The translations under genes and the position numbers were made by a program. Shown one piece after another: positions 9,746 to 16,702 of a stretch of DNA of 16,702 nucleotides (positions are counted from its first letter, which is position 1; the number at the start of each line of letters is the position of its first letter). The notes under the pieces were generated by a model. That model was given only the letters and a program-made list of their open reading frames with translations, was not told the origin of the DNA and made no database searches. Origin of the DNA: Trachelipus rathkii. Lineage: Eukaryota > Arthropoda > Malacostraca > Isopoda > Trachelipodidae. Where the stretch lies: positions 1 through 16,702 of the forward strand of contig JABUQX010057276.1 of assembly GCA_015478945.1 (NCBI GenBank), in the 5' to 3' direction.

Positions 9746-10699
9746 TTTGTTTTACTGTGAAACTTTTAGGGGGCCTTCAAGTGGCCTTTCCTAACCATAG
9801 GACATTAGGTCATCAGACTAGAATCTGTTGTATTATAGAGTAAATTACAAAGTTTTTCCATCCCTAAGGTTGCAGGGATATCAGAATTGGAACCATTATT
9901 ATTGGTGCACTCGTTGATAAAATTTATTTTTTTTATTGGATAAAATTTTTGTTGTATTATTAATTTCATTAATATGGCGTTCTTAATTTTCATTAACAGC
10001 ATATCTGATTAATTATCTAGATAGAAATTTACGTTGTTTAGTTATTTTCTCGGTAGCAGAAATATATTATTTGTAGATTTGGCGAAAACTTCCAACAAAG
10101 AAACCTATTTGTAAAATATAAGAAAATAATGTTGTGGTCATTATGAGTAAGAATAACCCATTCAGATCCTGGAAATACAAGAAATACACTTGTACATTTT
10201 GGGGTTTTAAGGCTTGGTGGTCAATGAAGTTTCTTTTAAAAATTTGATACTTGAAGGTTTTTTTTTTTTTGAAGTTTAAAGATCTTTTTTGTTCTATTCT
10301 TGGAAGTTTGGAAGTTTTTCTAAATTTGGTGCGAATTGTTATTTTGGACCCGAGTTCTGTTTACTACACCGTTTTGTCCTCAGTTAAGAACTTGGAGAAA
10401 TTTTCTTCAGTTTTGGAGATTGCTCAATCGATTTTCAACTGAAAATCTTAGAATCTTAGTTGATGAGTTTCGATGCACAGATTTTTTTCAAATTAGCCAT
10501 TGGGCATGAAGAAACATCTTATCTGAACTACAATTATAATTTAGATAAGCACAAATACATCTCATATGTGAATTTTCGCCTTACTCTCAACTCCAAGCTG
10601 TCCTTACATATATATTCTTAGACTTAACACTTCCGCACTGTGAAATAGATTGACGGTTGGGAAATTAGAACGGTAAAAAACAAACATTTGATACATATT
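9746..10699. other. Interval without a confirmed gene; possible LINE-derived minus-strand reading frame at 9805-10002
   Basis: The minus frame 10002-9805 includes NECTNNNGSNSDIPATLGMEKL followed by LYNTTDSSLMT, which has a more protein-like composition than its surroundings and could be a retroelement 3' remnant. I cannot name the family. A + frame at 10251-10442 (63 codons, Phe- and Leu-rich) starts in a T10 run and shows no domain. No RNA gene is seen. Confidence 0.35.
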
Positions 10700-10790
10700 A
10701 GGAATGTACTAGAACCAGAACTTTCCGGAACCTTGGAAAAGTTCCAGCAGGAAGTTCCAGTTGGAACTGGAACTTATCAACTTCCGATAT
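10700..10790 (+). mobile_element. hAT-like terminal region, word GGAAC/GTTCC
   Basis: It starts AGGAATGTACTAGAACC, close to an AGGGATGTACCG-type terminus, and within 90 bases repeats GGAAC, GAACT and their complements about ten times (CCGGAACC, AAGTTCCAG, GTTGGAACTGGAAC). One end only; no coding sequence. The superfamily is inferred from the shared outer motif. Confidence 0.55.
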
Positions 10791-10997
10791 ACCTTACATA
10801 TTCTACTGAAAACTTGTCTGATTAACAAGTGGAGCCTCTCTAGAAGTATCTGGCACCTTGTCATATTCATATTGGTGAGCTCTTAGTCCTGTAGCCAAAA
10901 TTTTGCGATAAAGATCAGATCAGTAAATTTTATTAAGTAAAATAGGAATATACTATATAAAGTTCTATGGGTCTTCAAAGTTTAAAATCAGAAAATG

Positions 10998-11048
10998 ATA
11001 TCGCTTGAGCAAAAAAAGGTAGATTTTTGCTCGTTTGTAAAGCGATAT
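10998..11048 (+). repeat. Two-step hairpin
   Basis: ATATCGCTT at 10998-11006 pairs with AAGCGATAT at 11040-11048, and immediately inside, GAGCAAAAA at 11007-11015 pairs with TTTTTGCTC at 11024-11032. An 8-base loop (AAGGTAGA) and a 7-base bulge on the 3' side complete an 18-bp stem. It could be a transposon fold-back or a structured RNA; nothing nearby decides. Confidence 0.7.
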
Positions 11049-11402
11049 TGTCGATAGAGTTAATAACATGATATTTCGGAGCATGTGTAAAAACCTGCGA
11101 ATCACTATCTCTTATTAAATTTTGGTAACTTATAAAGAATGGCCTCGCCTGCCCTGCTTCATCCAATATTCGCGAGATTGCTATGTTTTCAGAGTGGCGT
11201 AACAGTGTATCAATACATGGGATAAGAGATGAAACGTTTTAACTCCACAACATGGAGACATTTCATTTCCCTAAATAACACAACATTTAAAAGTTCAAAT
11301 AAACTATTATATACATCCCTAAAACTTTGTTATTTAAATTTCTTTATATTTTTGCTAACAGATTCTTTTTGTTTTGTAGTAGTTGCCACTTTAAAGTTAA
11401 TT
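11049..11402. other. Interval with no recognised feature
   Basis: Neither strand gives a recognisable protein or RNA gene. Short frames present (about 60 codons) show no domain. Confidence 0.45.
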
Positions 11403-11502
11403 CTTATAATAATATAATAAATAATAATATATAATAATAATAATAATCAATAAATAATAAATAATAATAATAATAAATTAATTAATAATAATAATAATTG
11501 TA
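11403..11502. repeat. (TAA)n microsatellite, interrupted
   Basis: TAA/TAAT units with scattered substitutions over about 100 bases. Confidence 0.92.
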
Positions 11503-11745
11503 ACAAATTTTATTTAATCCCCAGGTCTAGACTCTGAGTAATAAAGCCAATGGTTTACAAGTTTTTGAAAAATAGTTTTATATTTAAAGTTTTCGAAAGT
11601 AAAGAGTCGAGGTCATTTTATACATGATATTTTTGGTTCACATATATTAATTAAGCTATGTTATTATTTTTTGCATAATCGAGTCTGAGTAAATGACAAA
11701 TCATTTACTGAATTTTTTTAATTAAGACATTTGAAAAGGTAGAAA

Positions 11746-11829
11746 AGTTTCGGTAAATACCGGCTGGAACCCAGTTGGTCCGGCGGCTCAGCAGAACTTT
11801 TAAAAAATTGAGGTTTCGGTACATCCCTA
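11746..11829 (-). mobile_element. hAT-like terminal region, words GGTTTCGGTA and GGCTCAGCAG
   Basis: Read on the minus strand the edge is TAGGGATGTACCGAAACC, the cleanest AGGGATGTACCG-type terminus in the window. Inside are CCGAAAC, CCGGTATTTACCG and GGTTCCAGCCGG. The segment GGCTCAGCAG is shared, in the same orientation, with 12322-12400. Only one end is visible. Confidence 0.6.
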
Positions 11830-12321
11830 ACACATATACACCCACACTTGCACAAGAGAAGTTTAAATTTAATAAAAAGTATAATTCATTAAATCGCAGT
11901 TTACACAAACACAAGAAGGGTAAACACATTCTAAATTACAATTTTCCTGATTTCCATCTTAAAAATATTGAAATTAATTGTTACGTCATTGTCTTGGTGA
12001 GAATTAAGAAAATTAGGCAAAATTATTCATGTAATTATTCTACAAATGAAAAACCATCCAAAATAAATTTTGAACAACTAGTATAAGTTTTAACTTATGA
12101 AAAATCTAATTATATCATTAGTTGTATCATACATAATTAAAACATTGGATTAAATAAACAAAGCATTACCATCTTTTTCTCACCCCCATTAAACTAGTTT
12201 TTTTTCTTCTTTTATTTGAATATATTGTCTATATATATATTTTTTAAATCATTACTGAAGAAGGTATATATTTATTTAGAGTATCATCTTAGCAGCCAGA
12301 TTAATCTGATTGGTCTTCTTT
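11830..12321. other. AT-rich interval with no recognised feature
   Basis: A 103-codon + strand frame overlaps the left part (11775-12086), but its first third is transposon terminus and the rest is Lys/Asn-rich with no domain, so I treat it as chance. Confidence 0.45.
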
Positions 12322-12400
12322 CTTGGACCCACTTCCCATTGAAACGGCTCCAGTTCCACCAAAAAAACTTTTTTTGACCCAGTGGCTCAGCAGCCTTGGA
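12322..12400 (-). mobile_element. hAT-like subterminal fragment related to 11746-11829
   Basis: It shares CCCAGT..GGCTCAGCAG with the previous element and contains TTGGACCCACTT, GGCTCCAGTTCCACC and an internal palindrome around 12360-12376 (CCAAAAAAACTTTTTTTG). No outer terminus can be seen, so it is a partial end, probably of a sister family. Confidence 0.4.
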
Positions 12401-12729
12401 ATATAGTTTACAAAGCTAGGAGCTTCCTATCACTTAATGTTTATTTATTAACGGAGTTCAAACTTCTACTTGATTTACGGGCTTATAAAAAAATGAATAA
12501 AACCAACATTTAGATATAATAAATTCTCCTTTATTATTTAATTACTTAACTTTGAGAAGCACCAAAGGGAATTTCGACATGACAAAGTTCGGAGATGAAA
12601 TTTAATCTTCCATCACGAATCCGAAATTGGGGCTCTAAACTTTTCAATCTATGTTCATAAACAATGAAGAAACATTCCACTGGTAGAAAAAGAGTGAAAT
12701 ATTTGTGAGGAAGAAAGATTATAAGACCC
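12401..12729. other. Interval with no recognised feature
   Basis: About 330 bases between the hAT-like fragment and the end of LINE copy 2. No reading frame or element family recognised. Confidence 0.45.
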
Positions 12730-13130
12730 TTCCTGCCACCCCTACCTATAATTCTTTCCTCACCCTATAAAAATACAACTTAAATAGCCATCCAAGACAT
12801 AACACATCCCTCTCACACTCCGCTATTAACATTAAACCATTCACTCTCCACTACATTACATTCTTACACACGCTTCCAATCGTACATACATACAGTACTT
12901 TTTGATTTCCCACTTAGATGCCTAACATCAACACAAAATACAATTAACACCACCTGACACAAAGCTTCCCTATTAACCTGTCATATGACTGTCTGACCCC
13001 CATAAAACGTAAACTATAGTTTCTTCTTCTCTCAACATTTGTTTTAATGTAAAAACTTGATTCTTTCAAATACTCTAGCCATTCCTAAATGCACTTGTCG
13101 CCTTCAACAATCACCTATTGTGCCTTCATA

Positions 13131-13200
13131 CAATCAGCCTCTCAGTCACTCGACGTACTTTCACCAATCAGTCTCTCAGTCACTCGAAGCACTCTTTCAC
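13131..13200 (-). repeat. Local tandem duplication inside LINE copy 2
   Basis: CAATCAGCCTCTCAGTCACT at 13131 recurs at 13165 as CAATCAGTCTCTCAGTCACT, giving two adjacent units of 34 and 36 bases. Copy 1 has the segment once (CGAGTGACTGAAGGACTGATTGG at about 1699-1721), so the duplication arose in this copy. Confidence 0.8.
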
Positions 13201-13783
13201 AATACCAAACATATATTTTCCCTACCACACTGAAATAAACTAATTCCATTATCACCCTTACCATTATACAAAGGTATTATCACTACTCTCACTCCTCCAA
13301 TCTTCGGACTACACCTGTCCACAAACTATTTGTTACAGCCAACTTCCATATTCAGTCAAATCAGCACCTCCATTAATGATCCTTTCACCAGTAATACCAT
13401 CTATACCTGCTGATTTACATTCTTCAACTTCTTTCTCACACTACCTATTACCTCCTCCCCCAAAACACCTACTTCAAAGCAACTCAAAACCCTACTCACA
13501 TTCACACAATCACTCTTCATCACTCCCAATGTTTTCCAGATCCTTCGAAGTGTTTAATCTACATCTCCTTACATTCATTTATCAGTCATGAAAAGGACCG
13601 ATCTCTATTTATTTATTCTATGAGAATCCTTACTCTCTTTTCCTACCTTATGCACTCCTCCCAGAACAGCCTCCTATTCCCTTGCAATTCTCCATTCATC
13701 ATCCTTCCAAACTCTTCATTTATCCCCTTTTTTTTCTCTCCATTTGTGCAACTTTAAGCCTTACTCCTTACCTTCCTATATAT

Positions 13784-14230
13784 TTACATAAACATTTCTA
13801 TCAAAAACCCATCATTGACTTTTAACTCATTCAACCAAGACTCTTTTTTACTTTTTATCACTAGCATCATCTCATCATTCCACCATTCACTATTGACATT
13901 CTTAATTCTTACTTTAGCACACTCGCATATTTCTCTTGCACTACTAACAAACGTTTCCTTCATTTGAGTCCAGATTTGCTCTCTCATTTTGTTCACATTC
14001 AACTGACTTGTTTGCAAGTGCTCTCACATACTTTTCCTTATACCTTGTTTACTTAACTTCTCACTCCTAATTCTCCTTACTTCCTTCCTTTTTCCTTTCC
14101 TCTCCATCCATGACCCCACTAACTTAATCTTACACAAGACAACAAAATGATTTGATATTCCCATTCCCAACCTCCTAACTGATTTAACAACCCTCACATT
14201 CACCAACACAAAACCAATCATACTTTGCAT
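13784..14230 (-). pseudogene. Endonuclease C-terminus and linker of LINE copy 2
   Basis: Two open stretches, 14230-14024 and 14017-13784, are separated by a TGA near 14024 and a frame change. The first carries the last endonuclease block (SNHFVVLCK) and the following WMERK segment. The second carries SSAREICECAKVRIKNVNSEWWNDEM. They correspond to + copy positions about 655-1080. They are not independent genes even though their frames are open. Confidence 0.75.
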
Positions 14231-14440
14231 GCAGCGCTGATGTTATTCGAAGCATGTGTTGAAAATGTTGAAGTCGTCATAAATATTTTGAAGGAGCAAA
14301 ATGGAAAAAGAAACTAAAGAAATCAGGAACAGACCGAAGTAACTGGTTTGAATGGTTCCTTCATTGTTAATAATATGACTCCCAGCTGGTTGTCCCAAAA
14401 AGAAAGAAAAAGAAAGGAAGTGGGAAAGTGTTAAAGACTT

Positions 14441-14510
14441 GTGGCGTCTGGGGCAGGAGGCTGCTAGCCCCACTGAGGAATCCTAAGCAGCCTCCGGGAA
14501 GAAACGCCAC
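14441..14510. repeat. Nested inverted repeat with pseudoknot potential
   Basis: The outer arms GTGGCGT (14441-14447) and ACGCCAC (14504-14510) enclose GGAGGCTGCT (14456-14465) and AGCAGCCTCC (14486-14495), a perfect 10-bp pair. A third pair, TGGGGC (14449-14454) with GCCCCA (14467-14472), interleaves with the second and would make an H-type pseudoknot. A short AGG-AAT-CCT hairpin lies between. The G+C content is far above the surroundings. It lies just beyond the 5' limit of LINE copy 2 on the minus strand and inside the candidate + strand element ending at 15009; which of these it belongs to is unclear. Confidence 0.75.
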
Positions 14511-14993
14511 TTTAAATGATGACAACGCTCATCTCCTTCAACATCAAACAATCCTCTATTTTGAAGGTGGTTCTCAGACACTCACTTAACCCCTTCAGAC
14601 TCTTTAATCATTGAACCAGCTAGACATATATTTTCTGTTGAGTGAGAAACACCTAAAAAGAAAAAGATGGAGCAAAACGTGATGAAAGAATGGAAGCACA
14701 AATTTAACAATAATCTTGACAATTTCATTTAATGAAAGCTCTTAGATGGGTTGCAGAAGAAAAAAGAAAAAGGTGAAGCAGAGAAGAAGAGGAGAAGCAC
14801 AACTTTTTGCTTTCAGTTGTTAAATGCAGATTCTTCAATGCATCATGGAAGAAGGGGAAAAGAGATATATATACTAAGAGAGAGATAGAAGATATAAGAT
14901 TAATGAAGAAAATGGAAATATCTTCAGATATTTTTACTTTTCTGTCCACCTCCCTTGAAAAGAGGCGCCTGTAAAGTGGGTGACAGTCGGCAT

Positions 14994-15009
14994 AAAAAAA
15001 AAAAAAAAA
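14994..15009 (+). repeat. A16 tract
   Basis: Sixteen consecutive adenines, read as a possible retroelement tail. Confidence 0.9.
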
Positions 15010-15248
15010 TTGAACACCTTACTCCAACTGTTTTTCTCTTGCATTTTATGATCAAAGACACATTTTCCGGCAATCGAATTCACAAGTCTGCACATTTTGA
15101 CAAATTTAAAATCTGCCTTTTCTGTTATCTACAGCGGTTTCCTGATCTTATCAAACTTTGTAAATGTCATTCTTGTTTAACTCAGATTGTCCCTGAAAGT
15201 TTCACTCTCCTCAACATCACCCTCAGATTGACCATATGCTGCAGCTTG

Positions 15249-15319
15249 AGGTGGACTGATATCCGCATCCGCAGATATTGATATTGATTTTATGCAGATA
15301 GCGGATATCATGAACACCT
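15249..15319. mobile_element. 71-bp fold-back, word GATATCCGC
   Basis: The left end AGGTGGACTGATATCCGC and the right end, read inward on the minus strand as AGGTGTTCATGATATCCGC, form an imperfect terminal inverted repeat with a one-base gap. Between them are CATCCGCAGATA and GATATTGATATTGAT. Word repetition on both strands resembles the other hAT-like ends. No 8-bp duplication is visible. It may be two joined ends after an internal deletion. Confidence 0.5.
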
Positions 15320-15437
15320 ATAACTTAGGTATGAGTTGAAAATCCCAATATGCAAGTGATTTGTGGCTTTTTCAGTATATAGATACTTTTTAAGTTTTTG
15401 CTGACTTGGGTCATTTTCTAGGTGTAAAATCTCTTCG

Positions 15438-15493
15438 AGTTGGCAACACTGGTTTATTCTTTTCAAGTTGGCAAAACTGGTATTATTCTTCTC
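15438..15493 (+). repeat. 28-bp tandem duplication
   Basis: AGTTGGCAACACTGGTTTAT at 15438 and AGTTGGCAAAACTGGTATTA at 15466 begin two adjacent 28-base units that differ at a few positions. Confidence 0.8.
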
Positions 15494-15549
15494 GTTTGTT
15501 AATCAATTTATTCTTTATGTTGTGCAACATTGTTTTTTACATATCATAT

Positions 15550-15732
15550 TCTCATATATATAATATTATTATATATTATATATATATATAATTATATATA
15601 TATATATATATATACTATTATATAATATATATATATAATATCTATAACAAATATTACATATATATATATATATAATATATTATAATATACCCGGTATATA
15701 TATATATATATATATATATAATAAATATATAT

Positions 15733-15783
<51 letters not shown>

Positions 15784-15830
15784 TATATATTATATATTAT
15801 TATATTATATAATATATATATATATATACA
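15550..15830. repeat. (TA)n-rich microsatellite, compound
   Basis: About 280 bases of TA units mixed with TATTATATAAT segments and one ACCCGG interruption near 15690. It borders the next hAT-like terminus directly. Confidence 0.93.
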
Positions 15831-15831
15831 A

Positions 15832-15968
15832 AGGTGGGCACCGTTAATGAGAAAGTTAACGTCGTTAATTCTTAATCGTTAACTAAAAAAATTAACGGCG
15901 GTAATCATTAAAGCGTTTATCGGTAAAGAATGTAGCTGGAAGTTAACGTTAATCGTTAACGTTACCGT
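15832..15968 (+). mobile_element. hAT-like terminal region, word GTTAACG
   Basis: It starts AGGTGGGCACCGTTAATG, an outer motif of the GTGGGCACCG type found on hAT ends, and then repeats GTTAACG, CGTTAA, ATTAACGG and close variants about ten times on both strands, ending GTTAACGTTAATCGTTAACG. Six bases further lies the poly(T) run of the neighbouring LINE. One end only, or a fold-back without a clear second edge. Confidence 0.6.
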
Positions 15969-15974
15969 CTTCCA

Positions 15975-15999
15975 TTTTTTTTTTTTTTTTTTTTTTTTT
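15975..15999 (-). repeat. Poly(A) tail of LINE 3 (T25 on the + strand)
   Basis: Twenty-five T on the + strand, i.e. A25 on the minus strand, directly after CACGCCACTTTCACGGGCAG read in reverse. It marks the 3' end of the minus-strand LINE. Confidence 0.88.
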
Positions 16000-16702
16000 C
16001 TACAGGGATCACGCCACTTTCACGGGCAGAGCCTATTCAAGGAGGGGATGTTGCACGCCCGCCAAAACTTCATCGGCTAGCGCAAAATTAAAACGCAGAT
16101 ACATAGACAGCAGGCTTTAAAGTGAGGGAGATTAAATGTCAGCAAGGAAACACGGAGATCGGAAGAGAGGATCCAACAGAACAGGGTGAAGGAAAAAAGG
16201 AAACACCACAGCAAACTAGCCTTGAGTTACCAACATCTACACAAAACTCGTGCGCGGATACAGCACCCCTTGTGCTACTAGGACGTGTCGTAAAGGTGGT
16301 GGTCGCGAGTGGTAAGTTCCCTCGAAACCTGCCGCTGCGATATTTCTGACATAGAGATAAGCCACCAACATCGCGCAGAGATAGAGGTTCAAAGTACTAG
16401 GAGTTCACCACGTTTATAAGCCTTTGGCTTTTGACTCGACCCTGTCCAAAAGCCGGGTGGAACAGAGCCCCCGAGATATGAGAAAGTGCTCTATACAAGG
16501 CCGGATGAGACCCTTGTAATAGCTTTGGGTAACTGAGAAGAGGAAAAAAAGTCTCGAGTATACAGATCTCAGTTTCTTTGAGGCGCCCGCAACGTTGTCG
16601 GATATGAGGTTGTCCAAGACATTTTTTTTATGTAAAGGCGCAGGATGGTTTATATTGTCAAACAGGAAGAGACGAAAGAAAACCGTCAAACAAGAGTGGA
16701 AG
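16000..16702 (-). mobile_element. LINE 3, poly(A)-tailed jockey/CR1-like retrotransposon, 3' part
   Basis: A minus-strand non-LTR retrotransposon entering from the right edge and ending in A25. The coding part (16702-16139) shows the region after the RT catalytic core. A 3' UTR of about 140 bases follows. I assign it to the jockey/CR1-like assemblage from its C-terminal protein motifs and its poly(A) tail; the exact clade is unresolved. It is clearly different from the RTE-like family elsewhere in the window. The tail abuts a hAT-like terminus, so one inserted beside or into the other. Confidence 0.85.
16139..16702 (-). pseudogene. C-terminal part of LINE 3 polyprotein
   Basis: From the right, frame 16689-16414 reads KKLRSVYSR, then YYKGLIRPCIEHF and LLDRVESKAKGL, matching the YKGLIRP..EY and LD.VQ.KA.RLI blocks that follow RT in jockey/CR1-type elements. 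One frame change at about 16414 (KAKGL instead of KA.RLIN) and a TAG at 16397-16399 interrupt it. The next stretch, 16396-16139, is stop-free: FEPLSLRDVGGLSL, STRGAVSAHEFCVDVGNSR, then SFFP and SSLPISVFP, ending in TGA. It has no ATG, so it is easily missed. Few lesions suggest a younger insertion than the RTE-like copies. Confidence 0.82.

Larger units (their letters stand above)
12730..14241 (-). mobile_element. RTE-like LINE, copy 2 (inverted, internal fragment)
   Basis: This segment aligns, on the minus strand, with + copy positions about 640-2100. Landmarks in order from 14241 downward are SMIGFVLVNV (endonuclease end), GMGISNHFVVLCKIKLVGSWMERK at about 14170-14090 (the SDHH-like block as SNHF), SAREICECAKVRIKNVNSEWWND at about 13940-13870, KKESWLNELK, a KLKN..SAGIDGITGE stretch at about 13430-13370, GGTAAGGGTGATAATGG (KGKG region) near 13265, and TTAATAGCGGAGTG.GA.AGGG.TGTGTTATGTC (RT motif B) at about 12830-12790. 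Homology stops at both sides without a tail or the element 5' end, so it is a fragment. It is more decayed than copy 1 in the RT but better preserved between 13784 and 14230, where two open frames remain. Confidence 0.82.
14242..15009 (+). mobile_element. Candidate unclassified retroelement ending in A16
   Basis: An A16 run at 14994-15009 follows GTAAAGTGGGTGACAGTCGG. This looks like the 3' end of a poly(A)-tailed retrocopy or SINE/LINE on the + strand. Upstream DNA is purine-rich, includes the structured 14441-14510 segment and has no clear protein. The left boundary is only the end of LINE copy 2 homology. No target-site duplication was found after the tail (TTGAACACC). It could equally be unrelated DNA with a chance A-run. 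Confidence 0.3.

Noticed and set aside
11775..12086. 103-codon + strand frame
   Set aside because: Its first part is a hAT-like terminus and the rest is low-complexity Lys/Asn-rich sequence with no domain.
13376..13591. 71-codon + strand frame rich in Ser and Pro
   Set aside because: It is the reverse strand of LINE copy 2; the same shadow appears opposite copy 1 at 1238-1492.
14441..14510. HDV-like or hammerhead ribozyme
   Set aside because: The pseudoknot order is suggestive and CTGAGGA with GAAAC are present, but the required P3/P4 or stem II pairings could not be drawn. I report only the inverted repeat.
14725..14949. 74-codon minus-strand frame
   Set aside because: It is Phe-, Leu- and Ser-rich because it reads the complement of a purine-rich stretch; no domain or homologue recognised.
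16122..16349. 75-codon + strand frame
   Set aside because: It lies opposite the LINE 3 coding stretch on the minus strand, which has clear family motifs.

Overview
This window looks like intergenic, repeat-dominated nuclear DNA of an arthropod. It is AT-rich and almost gene-free, with long (TA)n, (GA)n and (TAA)n microsatellites, several decayed non-LTR retrotransposons, and remains of hAT-type DNA transposons. The retrotransposon protein signatures (an APE endonuclease plus RT element ending in RWFGHVERM, and a jockey/CR1-like element with SAHEFCVDVGNSR and a poly(A) tail) are of kinds I associate with crustaceans, especially malacostracans. That placement is recall-based and moderate; 'arthropod' is firmer. 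There is no sign of bacterial genes, operons, CRISPR or phage.

Layout. About 1-3118 (+) is a nearly full-length but frameshifted RTE-like LINE: endonuclease, linker, RT, C-terminal region, 3' UTR and (AAG)n tail. It runs into (TA)n tracts around a hAT-like terminus at 3316-3427. At 4703-5025 (+) lies a decayed hAT transposase C-terminal domain, followed at 5303-5390 by a terminal region built from repeated GATTAATCGG-like words. That terminus meets, at base resolution, the stop codon of the only likely host gene: a minus-strand exon coding 13 C2H2 zinc fingers (5388-6590), with a good splice acceptor at 6591.

7235-8062 is an ~830-bp non-autonomous hAT-like element with G+C-rich inverted termini and an 8-bp target-site duplication (ATGTGATT). 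It and a fragment of a second LINE lie between two arms of a perfect 20-bp inverted repeat (7151-7170 and 8896-8915). 9045-9427 is an uninterrupted 383-nt polypurine (GA)n tract. From 9634 to 12400 there are four further word-repeat termini, a two-step hairpin and unassigned AT-rich DNA. 12730-14241 is a second, more decayed copy of the first LINE on the minus strand. Next to it, 14441-14510 holds a strong nested inverted repeat with pseudoknot potential, and 14994-15009 is an A16 run that may end an unclassified retroelement. 15249-15319 is a 71-bp fold-back, 15550-15830 is (TA)n, and 15832-15968 is another word-repeat terminus. It adjoins the poly(A) tail of a third LINE, which fills 15975-16702 on the minus strand.

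The clearest recurring theme is at least nine hAT-like ends, nearly all unrelated in their repeated 'word' (ACCGATACC, GATTAATCGG, CCGGGGC, AGAGCCAG, GGAAC, GATATCCGC, GTTAACG and others). Several share an outer terminus close to AGGG(A)TG(T/C)(A)CCG. One is linked to transposase coding sequence and one has an 8-bp duplication, which supports hAT identity. I found no convincing new multi-gene system; the zinc-finger array cut by a transposon end is the most biologically interesting locus.
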